DNA of 41,735 nucleotides. It comes from Halobacteriales archaeon QS_6_64_34 (GTDB lineage Archaea > Halobacteriota > Halobacteria > Halobacteriales > Haloarculaceae). Of the stretch, positions 7,879 to 21,500 are shown piece after piece; within the stretch, counting starts at the first letter, position 1; each line of letters begins with the position of its first letter. Position numbers and translations under genes: made by a program. Location: NCBI GenBank assembly GCA_003020925.1, contig PXRT01000004.1:170477-212211 (forward strand), given 5' to 3'. Below the pieces are notes generated by a model. That model ran no database searches and had not been told where the DNA came from. It worked only from the letters and a program-made list of their open reading frames with translations.

Positions 7879-8262
7879 ATGGACGACCTGCTGGCGGCGG
7901 CCCGCGAGGCCGCATCGGCGGCCTACGCGCCGTACTCCGAGTACCGTGTCGGCGCCGCCATCGAGACCGCCGACGGGACGGTGTTTACCGGCTGTAACGT
8001 CGAGAACGCGAACTACTCGAACAGCCTCCACGCCGAGGAGGTCGCCCTCGGCGCCGCCGTGAGCGAGGGCTACCAGTCTTTCGCCCGGCTGGCGGTCAGC
8101 TCGGCGACACGCGACGGCGTCACGCCGTGTGGGATGTGTCGCCAGACGCTTTCGGAGTTCTGTGACGACGACTTTCCCGTCCGCACGGACGGCGAGGACG
8201 GCGCCGAGTACACGCTGGGCGAACTGCTCCCGACGACCATCACGAGGGAGCACCTCGAATGA
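7879..8262 (+). CDS. cdd: Cytidine deaminase
   Basis: This zinc enzyme converts cytidine and deoxycytidine to uridine forms in pyrimidine salvage. The 127-residue protein has the full active site: NVENANYSNSLHAEE with zinc ligand His51 and catalytic Glu53, and PCGMCRQ with zinc ligands Cys84 and Cys87. AYAPYSEYRVGAAI is the usual N-terminal nucleoside-binding segment. Length is typical for the homotetrameric class. The stop overlaps the start of the uridine phosphorylase gene by four bases (ATGA), so the two steps cytidine to uridine to uracil are encoded as one coupled unit. Confidence 0.96.
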   Translation: MDDLLAAAREAASAAYAPYSEYRVGAAIETADGTVFTGCNVENANYSNSLHAEEVALGAAVSEGYQSFARLAVSSATRDGVTPCGMCRQTLSEFCDDDFPVRTDGEDGAEYTLGELLPTTITREHLE

Positions 8263-9083
8263 CCGGCGACAGCGAAGACCCCAACGACGAGGTACAGTAC
8301 CACCTCGAAGTCGGGCCGGGCGACGTGGCCCCGAGCGTCTTGCTGCCGGGCGACCCGGGACGCGTCGAGACGGTCGTCGCCGAGTGGAACGACCACGAGG
8401 TGCGGGGCGACCACCGCGAGTACCGCACCGCGACCGGGACCCACGAGGGGACGCCGATTTCGGTTACGTCGACGGGAATCGGCTCGCCCTCGGCCGCTAT
8501 CGCCGTCGAGGAGCTGGCCCGCGTCGGCGCCGAGACGCTGCTCCGAGTAGGCTCCTGTGGCAGCATCGTTCCCGAGGCGAGCGTCGGCGACCTCGTCATC
8601 ACGACGAGTGCGGTCCGACAGGAGGGCACCAGCAAGGAGTACGTCCGCGAGGACTACCCCGCGAGCGCGGACCACCAGGTGGTCTCGGCGCTCGTCGCCG
8701 CCGCCGAGGAACTGGACTACGACTACCACCTCGGCGTCACCTGCTCGACCGACAGCTTCTATGCCGGCCAGTCACGCCCCGGCTTCGACGGGTTCGAAAC
8801 ACGGGACAGCGAGGCCACCATCGAGGAACTCCGCGAGGCCGGCGTCGTCAACTTCGAGATGGAGGCCGCCAGCATCCTCACGCTTGCGAGCATCTACGGG
8901 CTGCGAGCCGGCGCGGTCTGTACCGTCTACGCCAACCGCGAGACCGGCGAATTCCGGACCGAGGGAGAAAGCAAAGCTGCGAAGTGTGCCAGCCTCGCCG
9001 TGACGTATCTGGAACGGATGAACGAGGCCGTCGACGACTCCGATTCCGACCACTGGCACGCCGGCTTGAGCATCGAGCGGTAA
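8259..9083 (+). CDS. udp: Uridine phosphorylase-type nucleoside phosphorylase
   Basis: This 274-residue protein belongs to the PNP/UDP (NP-I) family and should split uridine with phosphate into uracil and ribose-1-phosphate. Visible motifs are LLPGDPGRVETVV at the N-terminus, TGIGSPSAAIAVEEL, LLRVGSCGSI for phosphate binding, and VNFEMEAASILTLASI, whose Glu-Met-Glu contacts ribose. The partner gene, cytidine deaminase, supplies uridine and overlaps it by four bases, which supports uridine over purine nucleosides. Specificity is otherwise inferred. The gene ends in a convergent intergenic region shared with the NADH dehydrogenase-like gene. Confidence 0.9.
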   Translation: MTGDSEDPNDEVQYHLEVGPGDVAPSVLLPGDPGRVETVVAEWNDHEVRGDHREYRTATGTHEGTPISVTSTGIGSPSAAIAVEELARVGAETLLRVGSCGSIVPEASVGDLVITTSAVRQEGTSKEYVREDYPASADHQVVSALVAAAEELDYDYHLGVTCSTDSFYAGQSRPGFDGFETRDSEATIEELREAGVVNFEMEAASILTLASIYGLRAGAVCTVYANRETGEFRTEGESKAAKCASLAVTYLERMNEAVDDSDSDHWHAGLSIER

Positions 9084-9208
9084 CGACGTTACGGGCCGGG
9101 AGCAGCCATATAGCAAAACGCAGTTAGCATCCGGCGCGCCGTGCGCGCCGGTTCGACCGCGGCGCGCGGACTGGAGCGCACCGACGGTGCGCGAAAGGAG
9201 CACGCCGC

Positions 9209-9266
9209 GATTTTTCCCCACGTTTTTGCCCGAGCGAGCGAAGCGAGCGACGGTGCAAAAAGTGGT
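9209..9266 (-). terminator. 3'-end module of the ndh-like gene
   Basis: Reading leftward from the stop, CCACTTTTTGC (9265-9255) comes within three bases of the TAA, followed by a GC-rich direct/inverted repeat and then GCAAAAACGTGG (9229-9218), which can pair with the first segment with one bulge. The same layout follows psmB. It is probably a transcription end signal or a stable 3' structure. Confidence 0.45.
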
Positions 9267-9267
9267 C

Positions 9268-10431
9268 TTACATATCCGGCCACGCCTTCACGGCGCGACC
9301 GACACCGGTGACGTCCTTTATCCAGCGGGTGGCGATGGCCTTTTTCAGCGTCTTCGCCGGGAACCCGCTGAAGGTGTCGATGGGCATCCCCATCACGTCG
9401 TGGGCGACGGCCTTCTCGCCGACGGAGATGACGGTCCCTTTGTCCTTGTGGGTCCAGGTCTTCAGGGGCTGGCCACGGACCGCGCGGGCGAGGTTCTCGC
9501 CGGCGACCTCGGCGGCCTGCCAAGCGGCCTGTGCGGTCGGCGGGGCCGGGTTCTCGCCGGGCTGGTCGATGAGCGCGCAGTCGCCGACGGCGAAGACCCG
9601 TTCGTCCGTGGCCTGGAAGTCGCCCTCGGAGTGGATGCGGTGGTTTCGCTCGTCTTTCTCGAGGTCGGCATCCCGCACGCAGTCACGCCCAGTGATGCCG
9701 CCGGTCCAGATGAGCACGTCGTAGTCTATCTCCGTGTCCTCGCCGATGTAGACGGTTTCCTCGTCGACCTCGCCGATGAACTCGCCACACTCGATGTTGA
9801 CGTCCTGTTCCTCGAGGCGCTTGCGCAGTGCGCCCTGGAGTTCGGGGTCGTTGCCGGGGAAGATTTCGTCGAGCCCCTCGACGAGGTGGATGTCGATGGG
9901 CGCGCGGTGGTCGTCACGGAACTCGGCGATTTCGCCACAGGTCTGAATACCGGAGAGTCCGGCGCCGCCGACGACCACCTGTGCGGGGTCGCTCTGTGAG
10001 GCTTCGCGGGCGGCCTCCTGGACGGCGTCGTGGATGCCCAGGGCGTCGTCTAGACTCTTGAGCGTGTGGGCGTGCTCGTTCAGCCCGTCGATGCCGAAGA
10101 AGGCGGTCTTCGAGCCCAATCCGACGAGGAGGTAATCGTACTCGACGGCGTCGCGACCGTCGAGTTCGACGAGTCGCTCGTCGGTGTCGATACCGGTGAC
10201 CGTATCCTGGATGAACTCGGTCGTCGGCTGTTTTATTTCGTGGACGGGAATCGTAATCTTGTCCTGAATGGACGGGTCCCGGATACAGCGGTGGGACTCG
10301 TGGAGGACGAGGTGATAATCCGTCTCGGAAATCCAGGTGACGTCGGCGTCACCGTTCAGTTCGTCTTCGAGGCTCTTGATGGCGCCTGCACCGGCATACC
10401 CAGCGCCGAGTACGACGACCTTGTCGGTCAT
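9268..10431 (-). CDS. FAD/NAD(P)-dependent oxidoreductase, type II NADH dehydrogenase-like
   Basis: This 387-residue flavoprotein has two dinucleotide-binding folds: VVVLGAGYAGAGAIKSL for FAD at residues 5-21 and VVVGGAGLSGIQTCGEIAE for NAD(P)H near the middle. The FAD-closing motif RVFAVGDCALIDQPGENP, then TAQAAWQAAEVAGENLAR, follow the NDH-2 / pyridine nucleotide-disulfide family. No CxxxxC redox pair is seen, so it is not a disulfide reductase. NDH-2 enzymes pass electrons from NADH to quinone at the inner membrane face without proton pumping. Sulfide:quinone reductase-like relatives are the main alternative. A TATA-like box (CCTTTGTATCATA, 10451-10463) precedes the start by about 26 bases. 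Confidence 0.88.
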   Translation of the reverse strand: MTDKVVVLGAGYAGAGAIKSLEDELNGDADVTWISETDYHLVLHESHRCIRDPSIQDKITIPVHEIKQPTTEFIQDTVTGIDTDERLVELDGRDAVEYDYLLVGLGSKTAFFGIDGLNEHAHTLKSLDDALGIHDAVQEAAREASQSDPAQVVVGGAGLSGIQTCGEIAEFRDDHRAPIDIHLVEGLDEIFPGNDPELQGALRKRLEEQDVNIECGEFIGEVDEETVYIGEDTEIDYDVLIWTGGITGRDCVRDADLEKDERNHRIHSEGDFQATDERVFAVGDCALIDQPGENPAPPTAQAAWQAAEVAGENLARAVRGQPLKTWTHKDKGTVISVGEKAVAHDVMGMPIDTFSGFPAKTLKKAIATRWIKDVTGVGRAVKAWPDM

Positions 10432-10539
10432 ACTTCCAACTCCGAGCGGATATGATACAAAGGCTACGGAATCGCCGCTGGAAACACGAACAATCGTGGG
10501 AGATAGGGACCACGGCGCGGTGGCCCCGGGAGAGACAGA

Positions 10540-11073
10540 TTAATGTTCGGGCTCGCCGGCCGGCGCTCGCATGTCGTCTATCTTGAGAATGAGCTTGTTA
10601 CTCGTGTCGTCTTTGCCCTGTAGCGTCCCGATAATCTGGAGCTTCGAGAGGGGCGTCGGCCCGACGGTGATGTCATCGCCCTCGTGAAAGCCTTTGATAG
10701 AGCCCTGGAGCTGAATCTCGGCACGGCACTGCTCGGGGTGGTGGACGCTCGTGAGGTCGATTTCCTCGACGTTGGCGTGTTCGACCAGCTCCCCGTCGTG
10801 TCGCAGCGGGACCTCGGCGGCCTGGTCCATCTCCTGAATCTGGAGCGTGTCGTAGGCTGTCGCGGTGGGCTTGTAGCCGCCCTTTGGGCCGGGGACACCT
10901 TCGACCAGTTGGAGGGCCTTCAGGCTCTGCATCTGGTTTCGAATCGTGCCCGGATTCCGGTCGACCTTCTCGGCGATATCCTCACCTTTGACGGCGCTTT
11001 CGCTCTCTCGGTACAGGTTTACCAGCTCCTGTAGAATGTTCTTTTGGCTGGGTGTCAGCTCGATTGAAGACAT
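10540..11073 (-). CDS. HTH-domain transcriptional regulator (haloarchaeal)
   Basis: This 177-residue protein starts with a winged helix: LTPSQKNILQELVNLYRES, then EDIAEKVDRNPGTIRNQMQSLKALQLVEG, with GPKGGYKPTATAYDTL as the wing. That half resembles Rrf2-like or TrmB-like winged helices. The C-terminal ~100 residues are a beta-rich domain (RAEIQLQGSIKGFHEGDDITVGP, IIGTLQGKDDTSNKLILKIDD) that may sense a ligand. No Cys residues for an Fe-S cluster are visible beyond isolated ones, so it is not a classical IscR/NsrR sensor. It is divergent from the sugar epimerase, and each gene has its own TATA box in the 119-base gap. Confidence 0.75.
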   Translation of the reverse strand: MSSIELTPSQKNILQELVNLYRESESAVKGEDIAEKVDRNPGTIRNQMQSLKALQLVEGVPGPKGGYKPTATAYDTLQIQEMDQAAEVPLRHDGELVEHANVEEIDLTSVHHPEQCRAEIQLQGSIKGFHEGDDITVGPTPLSKLQIIGTLQGKDDTSNKLILKIDDMRAPAGEPEH

Positions 11074-11096
11074 AGAATTTCGTTCGGTATAGCCAC

Positions 11097-11169
11097 CCTT
11101 AAAAGCGACGGTGGTTTCGACAGGCGTTCAGACGTGTTCTACGCGGCGACAATAGCAACATAATTTTAT
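11097..11169. promoter_or_regulatory. Divergent promoters of the HTH regulator and the epimerase
   Basis: On the minus strand GCTTTTAAGG (11106-11097) lies about 29 bases before the regulator ATG at 11073. On the plus strand AATTTTAT (11162-11169) lies about 27 bases before the epimerase ATG at 11193. Both predict leaderless transcripts. The regulator may control the epimerase, but no operator is obvious. Confidence 0.55.
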
Positions 11170-11192
11170 CCGGTGGCCGGGACTCTGGGAGC

Positions 11193-12113
11193 ATGAACGG
11201 ACAGCGTGTGCTTGTCACCGGCGGTGGCGGGTTTATCGGGTCGAATCTGGCGAACTACCTCGCGGGGGACAACGACGTTATCGCGCTCGATGACGGCTAT
11301 CTCGGGACGCCGGAGAACGTGAACGCGGACATCGAGTACGTCAAGCGCAGTGTGCTGGAGGACGACCTGCCGACGGACGTAGACGTCGTCTTCCACCTGG
11401 CCGCGATGTCCTCGTATGCGATGCACGAAGAGAACCCGACGAAGGGCGCCCGAGTCAACGTCGAGGGGTTCGTCAACGTGGTCGAGCAGGCCCGCGAGGA
11501 CGGCTGTGACACCGTGGTCTACGCCTCGACTTCCTCTATCTACGGCGACCGGACCGAGCCCTCGCCCGAGGACATGCCGGTGGCGGTAAACACCGGCTAC
11601 GAGGCCTCGAAGCTCGCCCGCGAGCGCTACGCCGAGTACTTCCACAACCACTACGGGCTCTCGATGGCCGGGATGCGCTTTTTCTCGGTGTACCAGGGGA
11701 TGGAGGACGGCGCCGAGGAACACAAGGGCGACTACGCCAACCTCATCGCGCAGTTCGCCGACGACATCGCCAACGGCCGCCGTCCAGAAATCTGGGGTGA
11801 TGGCACCCAGACCCGGGATTTCACCCACGTCGATGACGTCGTTCGAGGCCTCGAGCTGGCGGCCGACCACGAACTCACCGGCATCTACAACCTCGGGACC
11901 GGTGAGCAGTACAGCTTCAACACGCTCGTCGAGCGTCTCAACGACGCCCTGGGGACCGACGTGGAGCCGGTCTACGAGGAGAACCCGATTCCGGAAGACG
12001 TCTACGTCCACGACACGATGGCCGACGCCTCGAAGATGCACGCGGCGACCGGCTGGGAACCGGAGACTTCCTTCGATGAAGGAGTCAGGCTGGTCTGTTC
12101 GCAGTACGAGTAG
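11193..12113 (+). CDS. NAD-dependent epimerase/dehydratase (UDP-glucose 4-epimerase-like)
   Basis: This is an extended short-chain dehydrogenase of 306 residues acting on nucleotide sugars. The NAD site is VTGGGGFIGSNLANYL near the N-terminus, VVFHLAAMSSYAMHEENP follows, the Ser of ASTSSIYGD is catalytic, and YEASK is the YxxxK catalytic pair. RFFSVYQGM and IWGDGTQTRDFTHVDDVVRGLELA match the sugar-binding half of GalE/WcaG proteins. The exact sugar cannot be told. In haloarchaea such enzymes feed S-layer glycosylation or surface polysaccharide synthesis. It has its own leaderless-type promoter and is followed by the arginase gene, also with its own promoter. Confidence 0.9.
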   Translation: MNGQRVLVTGGGGFIGSNLANYLAGDNDVIALDDGYLGTPENVNADIEYVKRSVLEDDLPTDVDVVFHLAAMSSYAMHEENPTKGARVNVEGFVNVVEQAREDGCDTVVYASTSSIYGDRTEPSPEDMPVAVNTGYEASKLARERYAEYFHNHYGLSMAGMRFFSVYQGMEDGAEEHKGDYANLIAQFADDIANGRRPEIWGDGTQTRDFTHVDDVVRGLELAADHELTGIYNLGTGEQYSFNTLVERLNDALGTDVEPVYEENPIPEDVYVHDTMADASKMHAATGWEPETSFDEGVRLVCSQYE

Positions 12114-12124
12114 ACCCGCCAGAG

Positions 12125-12134
12125 GACTTTATCC
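12125..12134 (+). promoter_or_regulatory. TATA box of the arginase gene
   Basis: GACTTTATCC is centred about 26 bases before the ATG at 12156, in the 42-base gap after the epimerase gene. It supports independent, leaderless transcription. Confidence 0.5.
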
Positions 12135-12155
12135 GTTCGGCGAGCAAGCGGTCGT

Positions 12156-13064
12156 ATGGACATTCGGATTCTCGGCGTGCCGATGGACCTCGGCGCGGAC
12201 CGCCGTGGCGTCGACATGGGGCCCTCGGCGATTCGATACGCCGGTCTCGCGACCCAGTTGGAGGCACTTGGCGCCGACTGTACGGACGGCGGCGACATCG
12301 CGGTGCCCAGACCCGAGGAACTCGACCCCGACGCGGCCCAGCCCGACGGCGGCCGGGCGAAGTTCCGCCGGGAGACCAGGGACGTCTGTGCGGAGGTCAG
12401 GACCGCGGTCCGGTCGACGGTCGCCGACGGGGCGACCCCTCTGGTTCTGGGCGGCGACCACTCTATCGCCATCGGGACGGTCGGGGGAGCCACAGGCGCC
12501 GGCGGGTCCCTCGGGGTCGTCTGGTTCGACGCGCACGGCGATTTCAACACGCCCGAAACGACGCCGACCGGTAACATCCATGGGATGGCGCTGTCGGCTA
12601 TCCTCGGGACGGCGTCCTTCGGCGGCGAGCCGTGGGGGGCGGCGCCGGCTGTCAGCGCGGAGAACGTCGCCCTGGTCGGGGTCCGGGACCTCGACCCGGG
12701 CGAGCGGGACCTGCTCCGTGACAGCGGCGTCTCCGTCTACACGATGTCGGATATCGACGCCCGGGGCGCTCCCGACGTCGTCGAGGAGGCCCTGGCCGTC
12801 GCCACGGACGGTACCGACGGCCTCCACGTCTCCCTGGACCTGGACTGGCTCGACCCCACGGAGGCTCCGGGCGTCGGCACGCCGGTTCGGGGCGGCGTCT
12901 CCTACCGGGAGGCCCACAGCGCGATGGAGGCCGTCGCCAGGCACCGCGACCAGTTTCGCTCGTTCGAACTGGTCGAGGTGAACCCGATTCTGGACGAGCA
13001 CAACCGGACCGCCGAACTGGCCTGCGAACTGGCCGCCAGCGCGTTCGGGAAACGGGTGTTCTAG
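12156..13064 (+). CDS. rocF: Arginase / ureohydrolase family enzyme
   Basis: This 302-residue ureohydrolase has every metal ligand of the binuclear Mn site: His102 in LGGDHSIAIGT, Asp125, His127 and Asp129 in WFDAHGDFNTPET, and Asp228/Asp230 in SLDLDWLDP. The loop TGNIHGMALSAILG resembles arginases more than agmatinases, favouring arginine to ornithine plus urea. Agmatinase or formimidoylglutamase remain alternatives. The C-terminal Glu in FELVEVNPILDEHNRTAELA is also typical. Its TAG stop shares the palindrome CTAG with the stop of the convergent glycerophosphodiesterase gene, so the two coding regions overlap by four bases. Confidence 0.88.
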   Translation: MDIRILGVPMDLGADRRGVDMGPSAIRYAGLATQLEALGADCTDGGDIAVPRPEELDPDAAQPDGGRAKFRRETRDVCAEVRTAVRSTVADGATPLVLGGDHSIAIGTVGGATGAGGSLGVVWFDAHGDFNTPETTPTGNIHGMALSAILGTASFGGEPWGAAPAVSAENVALVGVRDLDPGERDLLRDSGVSVYTMSDIDARGAPDVVEEALAVATDGTDGLHVSLDLDWLDPTEAPGVGTPVRGGVSYREAHSAMEAVARHRDQFRSFELVEVNPILDEHNRTAELACELAASAFGKRVF

Positions 13065-13837
13065 CGGTAGTCGAGGAGTCCGGGGTAGTCGGCGATGAGG
13101 CCGTCCGCTCCCGCATCGACGGCGTCCCTGGCCGCCACCCAGGTTCGAACTGTCCAGACGGTGCAGGCCGCGTTCAGTTCGTTCGCGACCGCGTGGAGCG
13201 ACGAACCGCCCCGGAGCAGGTCCAGGGGCGGATGAATCGCGTCGACACCGTAGCGCCTGGCGACGGTCGCCCCGGCGTCGGCGCAGTCGGGCGCGACCAG
13301 AGCGGCGACCCGGGCGGTCGACGCCGCCTCGTCGAGGGCGGCCAGCGCCCCCTCACAGAACGACGAGAACAACACGTCGTGGTCGAACCGGTCGGTTACA
13401 TCGAGTACGGACCCGACGAACGGCGCCCAGCGGCGTCGGGCCCGCCGTCTCGGCGCTCCACCGAGCGCCTCGCCGGACCGGATGTCGTCGCTCCCCGGGT
13501 TCTTCAGTTCGACGTTGACGATGAGGGACGCGGGAACGGCCGACAGCACGGCCGATAGCAGCGGGACCCGTTCGTCGGTACCTAGCACCCGTGCACCGGT
13601 CACATCGGCCGTCGATTGTTCCCAGACGACACCAGCGGCGTCGGTGAGGCCGTCGGTTCCCGCTGCCCCGTCGAGCCTGCGGTCGTGGAAGACGACGACG
13701 TCACCGTCGGCGGTCGGCTGAACGTCTATCTCGATAGCATCGGCGCCGTCGGCAACTGCCCCGCTGACGGCCCTGACGGTGTTTTCGGGATACGTGCCGG
13801 CGAACCCGCGATGCGCGAAAACGGTCGGCTGAGACAC
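13061..13837 (-). CDS. Glycerophosphodiester phosphodiesterase
   Basis: The 258-residue protein is a GDPD-family TIM barrel that releases glycerol phosphate from lipid-derived diesters. Catalytic and metal residues are clear: AHRGFAGTYPENT with His9, Arg10 and Glu18, AIEIDVQPTADGDVVVFHD with Glu36, Asp38 and His51, and a later VNVELK. It lacks a signal peptide, so it is probably cytoplasmic. The GTG start at 13837 lies four bases after the gyrA stop, making it the third gene of a gyrB-gyrA transcript, an unexpected partner for gyrase. Its 3' end overlaps the arginase gene by the four bases CTAG. Confidence 0.92.
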   Translation of the reverse strand: MSQPTVFAHRGFAGTYPENTVRAVSGAVADGADAIEIDVQPTADGDVVVFHDRRLDGAAGTDGLTDAAGVVWEQSTADVTGARVLGTDERVPLLSAVLSAVPASLIVNVELKNPGSDDIRSGEALGGAPRRRARRRWAPFVGSVLDVTDRFDHDVLFSSFCEGALAALDEAASTARVAALVAPDCADAGATVARRYGVDAIHPPLDLLRGGSSLHAVANELNAACTVWTVRTWVAARDAVDAGADGLIADYPGLLDYR

Positions 13838-13841
13838 CGTA

Positions 13842-18268
<4,427 letters not shown>

Positions 18269-18270
18269 TC

Positions 18271-18296
18271 ATAAAGCTCCCGCACGCGCGTGCGTG
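18271..18296 (-). promoter_or_regulatory. gyrB promoter with alternating purine-pyrimidine tract
   Basis: The minus-strand TATA CTTTAT (18276-18271) is about 35 bases before the gyrB ATG. Directly upstream, 18281-18296 alternates purine and pyrimidine for 16 bases and contains the perfect 14-base palindrome CGCACGCGCGTGCG. Such tracts can flip to Z-DNA under negative supercoiling. Confidence 0.55.
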
Positions 18297-18302
18297 AGTC
18301 GG

Positions 18303-18391
18303 TTATGTCAGACTCCCAACCGAATGGGGTTGTTATGTCAAACTTCCAACCGAATGGAGTTTTATGTCAGAGTCCCAACCGAACGGAGTTT
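18303..18391. repeat. Three ~30-bp tandem repeats between gyrB and top6B
   Basis: Units start at 18303, 18333 and 18362 (periods 30 and 29). All share TTATGTCA, then TCCCAACCGAA or a near variant, then a GGAGTTT-like end. Unit 2 is also an imperfect palindrome (AAACTTCCA against TGGAGTTT). They lie between the two divergent promoters, so a protein-binding array is the simplest guess. Confidence 0.75.
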
Positions 18392-18492
18392 GCTCGTGCT
18401 ACCACTTTTCATACTCGAATTTCCGGTCGAAAGGAACGGGCGCCAGATTCGAGTAGACACCGACCGTTTCAGTTTCACCCCGGTGGCGATTA

Positions 18493-18502
18493 CCTTTTAA
18501 CC
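18493..18502 (+). promoter_or_regulatory. top6B TATA box
   Basis: CCTTTTAACC is centred about 31 bases before the top6B ATG at 18528. This fits a nearly leaderless transcript directed away from gyrB. Confidence 0.55.
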
Positions 18503-18527
18503 CCGACGGCGGTACCTACGCTACGAA

Positions 18528-21500
18528 ATGACCTCGTTTCAGTCGCAACTCGGCGAGGGGGAAGGTATCGCCGAGGAGCTGGCCCAGTCACAGCGGGCTA
18601 TCTCCATCGCCGAGTTCTTCGAGAAGAACAAGCACATGCTCGGCTTCGACTCGGGGGCGCGGGCGCTGGTCACGGCCGTCAAGGAGGCGGTCGACAACGC
18701 CCTAGACGCCTGTGAAGAGGCCGGCGTCCTGCCCGACATCTACGTCGAGATACAGGAGGCCGGCGACTACTACCGCCTCATCGTCGAGGACAACGGCCCC
18801 GGAATCACCAAGGAGCAGCTCCCGAAAATCTTCGGAAAGCTGCTGTACGGCTCGCGGTTCCACGCCAGAGAGCAGTCGCTGACTGCCGACCAAGAACTGC
18901 TGATACGCCGTGGCGACACCGTCGAGACGGTGCCGATAGGGACGCTCTGTGATGCCTATCTCCCGACGAACGGAGCGGCGACGCGGCGGATTCCGACGGA
19001 TATCGAGGTCCCGTCGTTCAACCGCGAGACTCGGGAGATGACGTGGCAGCCCGTTACTCACGCGATTCGCCACGAGACGGACGGTACGACGTACGAAATC
19101 ACAACCGAGAAGGGACGAACCGTGGCGGTGACCGGCGACCACAGCCTGTTTACGCTCGACAGTGACGGCGAGACGACGGAGGTGACGGCGGGTGAACTCT
19201 CCGAAGGCGATACGATTCTCACCCCCCAGCAGCTTCCTACGACCTCCGACCCCGTCGAGTCGGTCAATCTCCTCTCGCATCTCAGCGTCGACCAACTCGA
19301 AGACCGGCGCGTGTACGTCTACGGCCTCGACAGGGAGGACCTCGAAGAACTGGCGACCGGGGAACGGATACGGAAGAAGCCGTCGCCCGATAGTTCACGG
19401 AAACGGACGTACTATCGGTACGACGGCGTCGATATCCCGAAAGACAGTCTCGAACAGAACTACATCGAAAAGGGGTATCTCCCGGCCGAGACGATACTCG
19501 AATTGGGATGGGAGGCGCGAGCGGCCGATGGCGTGTTCAAGACCTATCAGATAGGCGGGGACGAAACCGAGATGCCGGTGTCGGTGGACCTCTCCGAGGA
19601 GTTCATGCGACTGTTGGGCTACTACGTCGCCGAGGGACACGTCGGCGAGCGACAGGTCGGATTCACGTTCGGTGCCCACGAAGACGACTTGATAGCGGCG
19701 ACGGAGCGCGCCGTCGCTACCGTCGGCGGGGGGACGACCACTGTCGAGCGCGAACGCAACTCCACGCGGGTGAAGGCGTTCGGTTCGCCGCTGGCGATGT
19801 TCCTGAAGAACGTCTGTGGCGACCACGCACAGGAGAAACGCGTCCCATCGTTCGTCTTCGACGCTCCACCGGAGCGCCAGCGGCAGTTCCTCGCCGCGCT
19901 GTACGAGGGCGACGGCTCCGATTCACATCCGAGCAACGAACTCTCGCATACGACGACAAGCGAGACCCTCGCCCGACAGGTCTCCGTACTGTGGAACATG
20001 CAAGGCGTCCTGGCGAGCACTGAGGTCACGGAGAGCGCAGGATACGCCGACGACCCGTCCACCTGCTATCGGACGAAGGTCTACGGCGAGGACGTATCGA
20101 CAGTCGACGGCTTCGAACGGCGGACCGACGCCGGCGAACAGCGGTACAAACGGGTGCCGACGACGTTGCTCGACGACGTGCGTGTCGACGAGACACCGCA
20201 GGACACTGTCCCGGACAGTGTTCCGGGCCTGTTGCTGGCTGCCGGCGTCGGGTCCAATGTCGACCACGCGGCGGTGTACGCGTCGCTCATCGAGCGTGCG
20301 CTGGCCGGCGAGTACGTCACGAAGCCCCGGTACGTCCACAACATGAAAGAGATGGGGCTGTTGGACGAGGACCATCGGCCCACGGCGGCGTTGCGTGACC
20401 TCTGGAAAACGGTCCAGCATCTCCACGGCGTCACCGACTCGGATATGTGTCTGCTCCCGGTGGCCAACATCGAGGAGACCAAGCCACCGGAGTACGTCTA
20501 CGACATCTCCGTTCCCGGAGAGACGGGATACGACGAGAACTTCGTTATCGCCAACGAGGGCGCGCTGTCGGTCAAAAACAGTCGCGGCCAGCAGGGTATC
20601 GGTATCTCCGCCGCCGTCCTGTACTCTCAGCTCACCTCCGGCAAACCCGCGAAAATCACCTCCCGGCCCAAGGGACAGGCCGACGCCCAGTACTTCGAAC
20701 TCATCATCGACACAGACACGAACGAACCCGAAATCAGCGTCGACGAGACCACTTCCTGGGAGCGGCCACACGGGACCCGCATCGAACTGGAGATGGAGGC
20801 CAACATGCGAGCCCGGTCGAGTCTGCAGGACTACATCCGGGATACCGCCGTCGTCAACCCACACGCCCGCATCGAGTTCATGGAGCCCGGACTCGAGGAG
20901 TCGCTGAAGTTCGAGCGCATCGAGGGCGCCTCGCTCCCGGCCGAGACCGAAGAGATTCGGCCCCACCCCCACGGCGTCGAACTCGGAACCCTGCTGAAGA
21001 TGCTCGAGGCCACCGATTCCTACTCGATTTCGGGGTTCGTGCAGGGTGAGTTCACCCGTGTCGGCCAGAAGACGGCCGACAGCGTCATCGCCAATTTCAA
21101 CGACCGCCACTTCGGTCGCGGGATGTCGTGGTCGGCGCCCGCGACCCACGAGGACGCAGACGTCGAGCGCGCCGTCGAGGACGCGGTAGCGAACAAGGGC
21201 GCGACGGCCACCGCCGACTTCGCCGCCGCCGTCACCGACGCTATCACGGACCGTGGTCGGGTCGCCGACCACGACATCGTCGAAATAGTCGGTCAGGCGG
21301 CCGACGACGTCGAGGCCGAACACGGCACCACCTTCGGCTCGACGGTCCGTGAGAACGCCGTCGCGGCCGCCTGGAACGCGGTCACGGCCGAACGGAGGGG
21401 CGACCTCTACGAACTGGTCGACGCCGCGACGACCGTCCGGAAGGACGACGCGGCCGTCGAGGGGCTGGCCTCGCGGCTGGCCGAGAAGTTCGCCGACCCC

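Noticed and set aside
18303..18391. CRISPR-like array
   Set aside because: The three units are directly tandem with no unique spacers and no cas genes are near, so this is a tandem repeat and not a CRISPR.
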